A DNA stretch of 64,000 nt, taken from positions 1 to 64,000 of the forward strand of contig NZ_FUKU01000067.1 of NCBI RefSeq assembly GCF_900163865.1, given 5' to 3'. Below the pieces are notes generated by a model that did no database searches, was not told where the DNA came from, and was given only the letters and a program-made list of their open reading frames with translations. Source of the stretch: Sphingobacterium sp. JB170. GTDB taxonomy: Bacteria; Bacteroidota; Bacteroidia; Sphingobacteriales; Sphingobacteriaceae. Below are positions 1 to 8,292 of this stretch, in pieces. A program made the position numbers and the translations under genes. The stretch's first letter is position 1, and every line of letters starts with the position of its first letter.

Positions 1-98
1 ATAGCGATGAAGACGGGCTTTCTGTACCCAAAAAATTATTTAGGACGCTACTGATTTCATATTCAAAAAACTTAACGATATACGCCAAACGGGGATGA
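1..98 (+). CDS. Possible 3' tail of an upstream gene (partial)
   Basis: One plus-strand frame (codons from base 3) stays open from the window edge to a TGA at 96-98, giving about 31 residues with a basic, hydrophobic end. I recognise no family, and a 32-codon open frame is weak evidence. It could be the end of a gene that starts outside the window, or chance. Bases 99-157 then show nothing. Confidence 0.25.
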   Translation, partial: SDEDGLSVPKKLFRTLLISYSKNLTIYAKRG

Positions 99-163
99 CA
101 TCAGTATGTGGAACCACCCGACCGATAAGCAATAGTATCAATTAGGAATTTATAAAAAAATAT

Positions 164-200
164 TTGCAGACAATGTTTTAATATCGTAATATTGCAATAT
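164..200 (+). promoter_or_regulatory. ars promoter with ArsR-type operator 1
   Basis: Bases 181-200 (atatcgtaatattgcaatat) form an imperfect palindrome matching its own reverse complement at 16 of 20 positions. It overlaps TAATATTG (188-195), one mismatch from the Bacteroidota -7 consensus TAnnTTTG, with a TTG at 164-166 about 21 bases upstream. A repressor bound here would block the promoter, as expected for ArsR autoregulation. A near-copy occurs before the next gene (564-583). The site is seen directly; binding by ArsR is inferred. Confidence 0.6.
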
Positions 201-212
201 ATAAAAAATACA

Positions 213-545
213 ATGGGACTTACTAGATCAGAAATATTCAACGAGGAACAAAATAGGCTAGCTTCCCGATTTAAGGTTTTGGGTCATCCTGCAAGAATTG
301 CAATACTGCAGCATATCATTGATCAAAAAACCTGTATCTGCAACGACTTGGTCGAGGAGTTGGGCCTCGCGCAGGCAACTATCTCTCAGCACCTAAAAGA
401 ACTAAAGCAGATCGGAATCATACAGGGGACGATCGAAGGTAAATCTGTTTGCTACTGTGTGGAGGAAACCATATGGAAAGAAATTCAAACAGAGTTTAAT
501 GCATTTTTCGATCAGAAAGTGAAAGTTAGCAGCTGCTGTCCGTAG
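213..545 (+). CDS. arsR: ArsR/SmtB-family metalloregulatory repressor
   Basis: This is a 110-residue winged-helix repressor of the ArsR/SmtB family, expected to leave DNA when arsenite binds. I chose the ATG at 213 (start MGLTRSEIF), because the longer frame needs a TTG at 192 inside the operator. Residues about 16-85 carry the winged helix, with recognition helix AQATISQHLKEL. The metal-binding helix has C41-x-C43 (TCICNDLV), matching the As(III) site type of classical ArsR. The C-terminus ends in SSCCP, giving two further cysteines. It heads an operon with a DUF6428 protein, a phosphatase-like arsenate reductase and an ACR3 pump, so its target is almost certainly this operon. Confidence 0.92.
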   Translation: MGLTRSEIFNEEQNRLASRFKVLGHPARIAILQHIIDQKTCICNDLVEELGLAQATISQHLKELKQIGIIQGTIEGKSVCYCVEETIWKEIQTEFNAFFDQKVKVSSCCP

Positions 546-563
546 TATTTCGTTTAGTATCTA

Positions 564-583
564 ATATCGTTATATCGCAATTT
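564..583 (+). promoter_or_regulatory. ArsR-type operator 2 (near-copy of site 1)
   Basis: The sequence atatcgttatatcgcaattt in the gap between arsR and the DUF6428 gene matches operator 1 (181-200) at 17 of 20 positions in the same orientation. A second operator after the regulator gene suggests an internal, separately repressed promoter for the resistance genes. No clear -7 element was found. The repeat is seen directly; the function is inferred. Confidence 0.5.
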
Positions 584-619
584 ACAATTAAATAAAATTA
601 CATCTAAAATAGAGTCACT

Positions 620-1084
620 ATGAAACTATCAAAAATCAAAGAAATCCTACAATCATTGGACAATGTTGAGTTTCAGTTAGAGGATGGAACATTAGTTCCT
701 GAACACTTCCACGTCACCGAAGTCGGCCAAATTACCAAGACTTTTATTGATTGTGGTGGCGTAACCCGGCAAGAGCAAGTCGTAAATTTCCAATTATGGA
801 ATGCCGATGATTATGAGCACCGTCTAAAACCTAGCAAACTGCTCCATATCATCAACCTATCCGAAGAGAAATTAGGTATCCAAGATGTGGAGATCGAAGT
901 AGAATACCAAAGTAGTACAATAGGTAAATATGATTTGGAATTTAATGGAAAACGTTTTGTTCTTCAAAATAAACAAACCGCATGTCTGGCAAATGATGCC
1001 TGTGGTATTCCACCGGAAAAGCAAAAAGTAGAATTAGATGTATTAATAAATAACAGCTGTACACCTGGCTCAGGATGTTGCTAG
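620..1084 (+). CDS. DUF6428 family protein of the arsenic operon
   Basis: This 154-residue soluble protein resembles the DUF6428 family, which commonly lies between arsR and the phosphatase/ACR3 genes in Bacteroidota. It has no signal peptide or membrane segment. The N-terminal half has the family hallmark EHFHVTEVGQITKTFIDCGG (about residues 28-47). The last 35 residues are cysteine-rich: ACLANDACG, then NSCTPGSGCC at the extreme end. That tail could bind trivalent arsenic or another thiophilic metal, for example as a chaperone delivering it to the pump, but no activity is established. It sits 75 bases after arsR, behind its own operator-like repeat, and 18 bases before the next gene, so it is co-transcribed with them. 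Confidence 0.8.
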   Translation: MKLSKIKEILQSLDNVEFQLEDGTLVPEHFHVTEVGQITKTFIDCGGVTRQEQVVNFQLWNADDYEHRLKPSKLLHIINLSEEKLGIQDVEIEVEYQSSTIGKYDLEFNGKRFVLQNKQTACLANDACGIPPEKQKVELDVLINNSCTPGSGCC

Positions 1085-1102
1085 TACTTAAAATCCATCG
1101 AA

Positions 1103-1717
1103 ATGTATCCAAATCTAGCGGCAACGATTAACGAAATAATCGAGACCTCTATTATCAGCGAAGAACGCAAATCTATATTACAACCACTGATTGATAGTAT
1201 TCAAAATAAAGTTGACAGCAAACAAGCGGTAAATATCAATTTCATCTGTACGCACAACTCTCGACGAAGCCATTTATCACAAGTTTGGGCACAAGCGGCG
1301 GCGGCATATTTTAATATTCCAAACGTTTTTTGTTATTCGGGCGGCACGGAGGAAACCGCAATATTCCCAACCGTATTGGAAGCGTTGGCGCGTCAAGGTT
1401 TTGCCATTTTCAAAATTACCGATTCAGATAACGCTGTATATGGTATAAAGTACAATGACAATGTCCCACCGGTAATTGGTTTTTCTAAAAAATATGATCA
1501 CCGGTTCAATCCGGTATCAACTTTTCTCGCTGTTATGACCTGCTCGCAAGCAGACAGGGGTTGTCCTTTTATTGCAGGTGCTGAAAAGCGAATACCAATC
1601 ACATTTGAAGACCCTAAGGTCGCAGACGGAACTCCGGAACAATCGCAGGTATATATGCAAAGAAGTCTGCAGATAGCAGCGGAAATGTTCTATGTTTTTT
1701 CATTGATTAACCGTTAG
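1103..1717 (+). CDS. Low-molecular-weight protein tyrosine phosphatase-like arsenate reductase
   Basis: This 204-residue cytoplasmic protein has the phosphatase loop CTHNSRRS: catalytic Cys49, x5, Arg55, Ser56. The family uses this loop to reduce arsenate through a cysteine-arsenate intermediate. A later TCSQADRGCP segment supplies two cysteines that could relay the disulfide, and FEDPKVADG supplies the acidic DP loop. About 40 residues precede the loop, more than in minimal thioredoxin-coupled ArsC (about 135 residues) and typical of the longer Bacteroidota form. The ACR3 pump gene starts 3 bases after its stop, so the two are translated together: arsenate is reduced, then arsenite exported. 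A true tyrosine phosphatase is the alternative, but the operon argues for arsenate. Confidence 0.88.
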   Translation: MYPNLAATINEIIETSIISEERKSILQPLIDSIQNKVDSKQAVNINFICTHNSRRSHLSQVWAQAAAAYFNIPNVFCYSGGTEETAIFPTVLEALARQGFAIFKITDSDNAVYGIKYNDNVPPVIGFSKKYDHRFNPVSTFLAVMTCSQADRGCPFIAGAEKRIPITFEDPKVADGTPEQSQVYMQRSLQIAAEMFYVFSLINR

Positions 1718-1720
1718 CTG

Positions 1721-2752
1721 ATGCAACCAAAACTAAAATTTCTAGACCGGTACCTTACCTTATGGATATTTATGGCCATGGCGATCGGAATCGCATTGGG
1801 ATATTTATTTCCTGGAATTTCCAATATTAACGAAGATTTATCGGTTGGCACGACAAGCATTCCTTTAGCAATAGGACTTATATTAATGATGTACCCGCCG
1901 CTGGCCAAAGTAGATTATTCGTTACTACCAATCGCATTGAAAAATAAAAAAGTAATCGGTATATCCCTATTTCTCAACTGGGTGGTAGGAACGGTCCTAA
2001 TGTTTGGATTAGCAGTGCTTTTTTTAAGAGATCAGCCAGATTATATGTCAGGCTTGATATTAATTGGTTTAGCGAGATGCATTGCCATGGTGATTGTGTG
2101 GAACGATTTGGCAAAAGGCAATAGAGAATACGCTGCTTTATTGGTTGCGTTGAACAGCATCTTTCAAATCTTAAGCTATAGCTTCCTCGTTTGGTTATTT
2201 ATTAACATACTGCCCAGTAAATTGGGGCTAGCCAATTTCAATGTAAGTGTATCGATGAAAGACGTGACACAAAGCGTCTTAATATACTTGGGTATCCCGT
2301 TTTTTTCTGGTTTTATGACGCGCTACACACTTGTCAAATCAAGAGGTAGCGAATGGTATAACCGGAAATTTATCCCCAAAATATCACCAATTACGCTATA
2401 TGCATTACTGTTTACGATTGTTGTAATGTTCAGCTTGAAGGGTGATAAAATATTGGAACTGCCAATGGATGTGATTAAAGTGGCTGTGCCGCTTGTCATC
2501 TATTTTGTGTTAATGTTTTTCGTAAGTTTTTTTATCAACAAGTCCTTAAATATTTCTTACGACAAGAATGCATCAATTGCATTTACCGCCACGGGTAATA
2601 ATTTCGAGCTGGCAATAGCGGTATCTATAGCAGTATTTGGTATTCATTCACCCCAGGCATTTGTCGGTGTTATAGGACCGCTGGTGGAAGTGCCTGTATT
2701 AATACTGTTGGTTAAAGCGAGTTTATGGCTTAAGAAGAAATATTACACGTAA
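1721..2752 (+). CDS. arsB: ACR3-family arsenite efflux transporter
   Basis: This is a 343-residue integral membrane protein with about ten hydrophobic helices, the usual ACR3 length. It exports arsenite from the cytoplasm using the proton gradient. Two family hallmarks are visible: the conserved cysteine in GLARCIAMV (Cys120), which contacts the metalloid, and the glutamate in NNFELAIAV in the second half. It is unrelated to E. coli ArsB despite the shared gene name. It is the last gene of the arsenic operon, 3 bases behind the reductase. I found no convincing terminator in the 237 bases before the convergent trkA-like gene. Confidence 0.94.
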   Translation: MQPKLKFLDRYLTLWIFMAMAIGIALGYLFPGISNINEDLSVGTTSIPLAIGLILMMYPPLAKVDYSLLPIALKNKKVIGISLFLNWVVGTVLMFGLAVLFLRDQPDYMSGLILIGLARCIAMVIVWNDLAKGNREYAALLVALNSIFQILSYSFLVWLFINILPSKLGLANFNVSVSMKDVTQSVLIYLGIPFFSGFMTRYTLVKSRGSEWYNRKFIPKISPITLYALLFTIVVMFSLKGDKILELPMDVIKVAVPLVIYFVLMFFVSFFINKSLNISYDKNASIAFTATGNNFELAIAVSIAVFGIHSPQAFVGVIGPLVEVPVLILLVKASLWLKKKYYT

Positions 2753-2989
2753 TAGCAAGAAATCAACGAGCGCTTTATCTTTCAGAGATAAGGGGTACCA
2801 ATTTGATGAATGACGCTCCCCTCTTCTACGCAATGTAGCGTATCCAAGAGAAGTACGCTCGGGCTTATTACATTTATTGGAACGCAGAAAATCGGAAAAA
2901 AGCCCCAACGATTAGATTCTAAGAATTATTCATCACGTTAAATTAAGCTAAAAACTGAAAGACAGCGGGTTATTGAGCGTAAATAATCA

Positions 2990-3667
2990 CTAAAGGAATG
3001 ATTTAATATGATCGTTATATCCATAAATTGCTAAGATATCACCAGTTTCTAGTTTCGTATCAGGTCTAGGAATGCCATGTAACACGGTAGTCACTACACT
3101 TTTTCCAAACGAGGTTTGTTTCTCCGTATTCTTTAAAATAGTCAGTACTAGCAACTCATACTTCTCTCGAAATCCGATTTCCTGAATTGTCTTACCAACA
3201 TATTTTTGCGGGACCACCACTTCTACAATCGAATAGTTACTGTTTAATTCGAAAGAATCAACTAGTCCTGTCATACAGAGCCGTTTGGCCCATCGCTCTG
3301 CGGATTCTTCTTCCGGGTGTGCTATTTCGGACACACCCAGAGCACCAAGCACCTTTTCATGTAGACGATTGACAGCCCTACTGATCAAACGTTTTACATT
3401 CGCTTCTTTACACAAAGCAGTAACCATGATATTTGCACCCTCGTTCTCGCCTATTGCAACAATAAATACATCTGTGTTTTTTAAAGGCAAAGATGCAAAC
3501 GCAGTTTCGTTAGTTGCATCAAGGCAAATGGTGTGTGTGATCTTTTCTTTTAAATCTGTAACCTTTTCTAATTGCCAATCCACACCAATCACTTCGTTAC
3601 CTTGCATGGTAAGTTTTTCTGCCAATGATGCGCCAAAGTTTCCTAAGCCTATAATTGTAAATTTCAT
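2990..3667 (-). CDS. TrkA/KtrA-type potassium channel regulatory subunit
   Basis: This 225-residue cytoplasmic protein gates a Trk/Ktr potassium transporter. The N-terminal RCK domain (about 1-120) begins with the Rossmann motif GLGNFG followed by the acidic strand end VIGVD, which binds NAD(H) or ATP. The C-terminal TrkA-C domain (about 140-225) is the likely second nucleotide-sensing domain. At 225 residues with a single RCK unit, it is KtrA-like rather than the double-domain E. coli TrkA (458 residues). Its start lies 6 bases after the stop of the TrkH-type pore gene, so the two form one operon and one complex. Confidence 0.92.
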   Translation of the reverse strand: MKFTIIGLGNFGASLAEKLTMQGNEVIGVDWQLEKVTDLKEKITHTICLDATNETAFASLPLKNTDVFIVAIGENEGANIMVTALCKEANVKRLISRAVNRLHEKVLGALGVSEIAHPEEESAERWAKRLCMTGLVDSFELNSNYSIVEVVVPQKYVGKTIQEIGFREKYELLVLTILKNTEKQTSFGKSVVTTVLHGIPRPDTKLETGDILAIYGYNDHIKSFL

Positions 3668-3673
3668 AAATAA

Positions 3674-5059
3674 TTAATTTATTGTAAGCTCCTCAGGAGC
3701 ATACTTATAATGCGTGTAACGTACCTTTTTTACAAGCGCAATCAGAACCGACAGCATCGTTACCCTTCCGATGAACATCAATAGAATTAATATAATCTTG
3801 CTCTGCGGTACAAAGTCACCTGTCACCCCGAGTGATAGACCAACGGTACTATAAGCTGAAAAACATTCGAAAGCGACATCGACCAAAGGTCGGCTCGGCT
3901 CGAAAAAAGTTATGGCAAAGACGCCTAACCCGATAACAAGCAATGAAAGAAACATAGTAGCAAAAGCACGTTGAATTGAAATCGTCGCAATTTCGCGACG
4001 AAAAATCTCCGTTCTGTCTTTTCCTTTTGCTAAACTAATAACATTTAATACAGCAACAGCCAATGTACTCGTTTTTATCCCCCCACCAGTAGAATTTGGT
4101 GATGCACCTATCCACATCAGTAGCATTATGAACAATATGCTGGAAAAATGTAACTGAGCAAAGTCGATACTGTTGAATCCCGCCGTTCGGGGGGTGGTTG
4201 CTGTCGAAAAGGCAATGATCAATTTACCCAGACCTTCATGTTGATCAAATACATGATCATACTCGTTGATGTAGAGAACCATGGTCGCGATTACGGAAAT
4301 AATAACAGTTGTAATAAGATTGATTTTGCTATTAATAGTAATCACCCAAGGACGATGGTAATTTCCTTTTAAAGTCCATTTTTTAAATAGTCTGTTCAAT
4401 AAGTGTTTCAAATATTTCAGTACGTTAATAGCGATCGGAAATCCTAAACCGCCAAAAATGTAGACGCATGCAATTGTAAACTGGAAACCATAATTATATA
4501 AAACCAATTCATTCATGAGCCCATTAGGCAGTACGGAAAATCCCGCATTACAAAAAGAAGAAACCGAGTGAAACAACGATAAAAAAATTCGCTGACTAAC
4601 AGCTAATTCAGAGGGCGTTTCCGCAAGGCTCCAGTATATCGCGATGGCTCCAACGATTTCTATACCGAAAGTTATCAAAACTGTGCGTTTTAAGAGAACA
4701 AAGACCTCTCCTAAACGATTTGTATTTGAAAAATCCCGAATAGCTAATTGATTCTCGTAACTACTTCCGCCCTTAAGAAAATAAGTAAACAATCCCGCAA
4801 AGGACAAGATCCCTATCCCCCCCGCCTGTATCAGCAACATGATAAAGAGCTGTCCCCAAAATGTGAAATGTGTTGCCGTATCCACAACCGCTAAGCCCGT
4901 TACACAAACTGCGCTGGTGGCTGTAAATAAAGCATCTATCCAAGTCAGAGGTTCATTTACAGCGACGGGAAGACGGAGCAAAAGAGTGCCTAATGCGATG
5001 AGTCCCAAAAAACTAGAAATAAACAACTGCGCAGGATTAAAAAAACTTCGCTTGATCAC
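3674..5059 (-). CDS. TrkH/KtrB-type potassium uptake membrane subunit
   Basis: This 461-residue membrane protein is the pore of a sodium- or nucleotide-regulated potassium uptake system. It has four repeated membrane-pore-membrane units with selectivity-filter glycines, visible as TSAVCVTGLAVVDT, SSFCNAGFSVLPNG, TTPRTAGFNSIDF and FSAYSTVGLSLGVT. That full set argues for function. The start is GTG at 5059 (IKRSFFNPAQ), which matches the family N-terminus. It is followed 6 bases later by its regulatory subunit and is divergent from the sodium symporter/NhaA operon. The pairing suggests a local potassium/sodium homeostasis block. Confidence 0.93.
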   Translation of the reverse strand: MIKRSFFNPAQLFISSFLGLIALGTLLLRLPVAVNEPLTWIDALFTATSAVCVTGLAVVDTATHFTFWGQLFIMLLIQAGGIGILSFAGLFTYFLKGGSSYENQLAIRDFSNTNRLGEVFVLLKRTVLITFGIEIVGAIAIYWSLAETPSELAVSQRIFLSLFHSVSSFCNAGFSVLPNGLMNELVLYNYGFQFTIACVYIFGGLGFPIAINVLKYLKHLLNRLFKKWTLKGNYHRPWVITINSKINLITTVIISVIATMVLYINEYDHVFDQHEGLGKLIIAFSTATTPRTAGFNSIDFAQLHFSSILFIMLLMWIGASPNSTGGGIKTSTLAVAVLNVISLAKGKDRTEIFRREIATISIQRAFATMFLSLLVIGLGVFAITFFEPSRPLVDVAFECFSAYSTVGLSLGVTGDFVPQSKIILILLMFIGRVTMLSVLIALVKKVRYTHYKYAPEELTIN

Positions 5060-5280
5060 TTTTCAATTATTTGCGGTAAAACTAATAAAATAACTTGGTT
5101 TGCGTAAAAATACAAATATTATCAGGGAAATAATCTTCAGCACACCCTTCAAATAAAATATAGACGTTTACAATTAAACACACATCGTAATATAATCAGA
5201 ATCTATGCAATAATTCCACCTGTCTCCAATAGATTTATCTACTTTAGCAAATAGACAATGCAAGTACTAAAACGCAAATT

Positions 5281-6720
5281 TTGATAGATAAAATTTATAA
5301 TATAATTTGGAGCGATGCGCTTGTTTACTTTTGCCTATTGACGGGGATATACTTCACGATTCGCTTTCGATTACCTCAAGTAACGCAGGTTCCAGAAATG
5401 TTACGCTTGCTTTTTAAGGGCAAAAGTTCGACTCGTGGAATATCATCCTTTCAGGCTTTTTCTTTGGCAATATCAGGGCGAGTTGGTACCGGAAATATTG
5501 CGGGCGTCGCAACAGCGATAGGAATGGGGGGACCCGGCGCGGTATTCTGGATGTGGGTTATTGCATTTTTAGGAAGTGCTTCTGCTATTGTCGAGGCCAC
5601 GTTAGGACAGATGTACAAAGAAATCAACGATGGAGAATACCGTGGTGGACCAGCATTTTATATTTTAAAAGGCTTGAATTCAAAATCATTTGCTTGGACG
5701 TTTGCCATCGTCACAATTGTGAGTACAGGATTTCTACTTCCTAGTGTGCAGAGTAATAGTATAAGTGCGGTAGTGGAGTCTGCATTCAATATATCCCCGG
5801 TAGTTACAGGAATATTCCTTGCAATATTTTTAGCAATAATCATTGTAGGCGGTGTAAAGCGAATAAGTAAAGTAGCCGAATATGTTGTTCCATTTATGGC
5901 AGGTGCGTACATTTTAATGGCTTTAGTAATTATCGGACTAAATTTCACACAGATTCCTGACGTATTATCCCTAATTATTAAATCGGCCTTAAATATGGAG
6001 GCCAGCTTTGGAGCGGTTGCTGGAACCGCTATCGCGTGGGGTGTGAAACGGGGCATCTATAGTAACGAAGCTGGACAGGGAACGGCTCCTCATGCAGCGG
6101 CAGCGGCGGAAGTGTCTCATCCGATCAAGCAAGGCCTTGTTCAAGGCTTTTCCGTTTATGTGGATACGCTGTTCGTTTGTACTGCAACGGCACTTATGAT
6201 ATTATTTACGGGACAATATAACGTGCGTAACCCGGATGGTGGATTTATTGTTCACAATCTACCATCCGTTGAAATTGGCCCTGCCTACACACAACAGGCG
6301 ATATCTCATCATTTCCCCGTTATTGGAGGGGCATTCATAGCTGTAGCACTGACGTTTTTTGCGTTTACAACGATTATGGCCTACTACTATATTGCTGAGA
6401 CAAACATCAGTTTTCTAATTAGAAAAGCCAATAAAACATGGGCCATTTGGATACTTCGTGTTTTGATTTTGAGCTCGGTATATTTGGGATGCGTCAGTAC
6501 AGCGAAGTCCGCCTGGACACTGGGGGACATCGGAGTCGGTTTGATGGCCTGGCTAAATTTAATTGCTATAATCCTACTACATCGCAAAGTTGTCATTCTT
6601 TTTCAAGACTACAATGCGCAGAAAACGCAAAAAAAAGACCCTATTTTTAACAACAATATATTCAAGTTTCCGAATATGGAGACCTGGCTAGAAAACAATA
6701 AACAACAGAAAGATGAATAA
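5281..6720 (+). CDS. Sodium:alanine/glycine symporter (AGCS family)
   Basis: This 479-residue inner-membrane protein of the AGCS family imports alanine, glycine or related amino acids with sodium. The family signature is present (SGRVGTGNIAGVATAIGMGG, about residues 65-84), as is GVKRGIYSNEAGQGTAPHA near residue 255, a conserved substrate-site segment. The start is a TTG at 5281. No in-frame ATG gives the family N-terminus, and IDKIYNIIWSDALVY right after the TTG matches it, so TTG is accepted. The last 8 bases overlap nhaA (6713), so the two are coupled. The Na+/H+ antiporter may restore the gradient this symporter spends. Confidence 0.9.
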   Translation: MIDKIYNIIWSDALVYFCLLTGIYFTIRFRLPQVTQVPEMLRLLFKGKSSTRGISSFQAFSLAISGRVGTGNIAGVATAIGMGGPGAVFWMWVIAFLGSASAIVEATLGQMYKEINDGEYRGGPAFYILKGLNSKSFAWTFAIVTIVSTGFLLPSVQSNSISAVVESAFNISPVVTGIFLAIFLAIIIVGGVKRISKVAEYVVPFMAGAYILMALVIIGLNFTQIPDVLSLIIKSALNMEASFGAVAGTAIAWGVKRGIYSNEAGQGTAPHAAAAAEVSHPIKQGLVQGFSVYVDTLFVCTATALMILFTGQYNVRNPDGGFIVHNLPSVEIGPAYTQQAISHHFPVIGGAFIAVALTFFAFTTIMAYYYIAETNISFLIRKANKTWAIWILRVLILSSVYLGCVSTAKSAWTLGDIGVGLMAWLNLIAIILLHRKVVILFQDYNAQKTQKKDPIFNNNIFKFPNMETWLENNKQQKDE

Positions 6721-7894
6721 GTTGATTAATTTAACGGTCTTCAGGGACTTCTTCAAATCGAGTAACGCAGGAGGAATTATCCTATTTATATGTGTGATTC
6801 TGTCACTGATCTTAGCAAACACACCCGCAGGCGTTGGTCTGCAAAACCTCTTAGATCGGCGAATAGGATATGAATCAGAACATATACACCTGAATTACAG
6901 CATCTTGTTATGGATAAATGACGGTCTTATGGCAATCTTCTTCCTTTTGGTGGGGCTAGAGATCAAGCGTGAAATCGTAGAAGGAGAACTGTCATCTCCA
7001 AGAAAGGCATCACTCCCGATTTTATGCGCTATTGGTGGGGCTATCGTTCCCGCGTTAATTTACGTAAGTCTGAATGCTGGCACCGAAACAGCCAGTGGCT
7101 GGGGCATCCCTATGGCAACCGATATCGCGTTTGCCCTTGCCGTTATTGGTCTTCTAGGAAAACGCATACCGCCCAGCTTAAAAATATTTTTGGCCGCCCT
7201 TGCAATTGTTGACGATCTGATTGCCATCATGGTTATCGCATTCTTTTATTCTTCGGGAATCGAGACAAGCTACCTATTATATGCCGCCGCGGGATTATCG
7301 GTTCTTATTATCATGAATCGATTAAACGTACTGAATCCATATCTTTATCTTATTCCAGGCGTATTTATCTGGTATTTTGTTCACCACTCCGGTATTCATG
7401 CGACAATTGCAGGTGTGTTAGTGGCAATGACAATTCCAACAAATGACACCGACGTAGAATCACCACTCGAACGACTCGAGCACGCACTTGTTAGACCTGT
7501 CAATTTTCTTATTATTCCGCTATTTGCATTTGCAAATACAAATATCACTTTGGCCAGTGAAATGATTGACGGACTGACGGCTCCTTTGGGGCTGGGTATT
7601 GGGCTGGGGCTACTATTAGGTAAACCGATTGGTATTTTTCTTATGGCATATCTTTGTACGAAGCTAAATGTTACCACCTTACCAGTAGGCGGTACTTACA
7701 AACAGATCATTGGTGTTGGATTACTTGCTGGTATCGGATTTACGATGTCGATCTTTATCTCGATCTTATCTTTTGAGGATGCATTGCATGTTAATGAAGC
7801 AAAGCTATCCATCTTGATCACCTCGATACTCGCCGGTATTGCTGGATATCTTTTTCTATACAACTCTCGTGTCGAACAAGCAAATAAGCTATAG
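6713..7894 (+). CDS. nhaA: Na+/H+ antiporter NhaA
   Basis: This 393-residue inner-membrane antiporter exports sodium or lithium in exchange for protons. The functional acids of E. coli NhaA are conserved: Asp137 in PMATDIAFAL and the Asp167-Asp168 pair in ALAIVDDLIAIM. The helix IV/XI region (GGTYKQIIGVGLLAGIGFTMS) is also intact, and the length is normal. The ATG lies inside the end of the AGCS symporter gene with an 8-base overlap, so translation is likely coupled. No terminator was recognised in the 200 bases behind it. Confidence 0.96.
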   Translation: MNKLINLTVFRDFFKSSNAGGIILFICVILSLILANTPAGVGLQNLLDRRIGYESEHIHLNYSILLWINDGLMAIFFLLVGLEIKREIVEGELSSPRKASLPILCAIGGAIVPALIYVSLNAGTETASGWGIPMATDIAFALAVIGLLGKRIPPSLKIFLAALAIVDDLIAIMVIAFFYSSGIETSYLLYAAAGLSVLIIMNRLNVLNPYLYLIPGVFIWYFVHHSGIHATIAGVLVAMTIPTNDTDVESPLERLEHALVRPVNFLIIPLFAFANTNITLASEMIDGLTAPLGLGIGLGLLLGKPIGIFLMAYLCTKLNVTTLPVGGTYKQIIGVGLLAGIGFTMSIFISILSFEDALHVNEAKLSILITSILAGIAGYLFLYNSRVEQANKL

Positions 7895-8096
7895 GCCTTA
7901 TTTTTCATCTATAGCTGGCGCAGTAATAGATTTTCTATATAAGTGATACTACCGGTTATTAACGCGGAAGCTGGAATCCGTGTAAAGAAGGTCGGTGACC
8001 CGGCAGTTGTACGCGTTGCAAGGAAATTACTCTGATGGGATTTCAAGCGAGTATGCTTGGTTACCGGATATTCCCTGGGACTTCAAATATCCCCTT

Positions 8097-8292
8097 TTAA
8101 TAAAATGCATGATAAATTCCGCCGGTAATATTCACTTTTGTGTCAAGCCCCGTAAAGTGGGAAAAAGCAGGTAAAAATCAAATGATCGTCACCAACCAAA
8201 AACGCGGGAAAGTGATGCCATTTATTCACCGAGAGCTTCACCCTCACACCTGGGTGCACGTGTCCAGAAATCTGAGGGGTCCCCGCAAACAC
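8097..8292 (-). pseudogene. 3' fragment of pdeM-like ligase-associated phosphoesterase, frameshifted
   Basis: The last third of the exonuclease-like frame stops resembling an exonuclease and turns into the end of PdeM, the metallophosphoesterase encoded with ligase-associated DNA repair genes. It has ISGHVHPGVRV (the metallophosphoesterase GHxHP motif) and then FPAFLVGDDHLI. The present frame ends at 8143, but dropping one T from a run of five (plus-strand A-run 8173-8177) restores LILPAFSHFTGLDTKVNITG and a stop at 8097. LPAF..FTGL is how PdeM proteins typically end. The first half of PdeM, with the other metal ligands, is absent. This is a remnant joined in frame to the exonuclease start; the T-run could also be a sequencing error. 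Confidence 0.7.

Noticed and set aside
7950..8090. Possible cobalamin-type riboswitch (ggtcggtgacccggcag, gcaaggaaattactctgat)
   Set aside because: Some pieces resemble a B12 box, but the order and conserved core do not fit on either strand, and no cobalamin or TonB gene follows.
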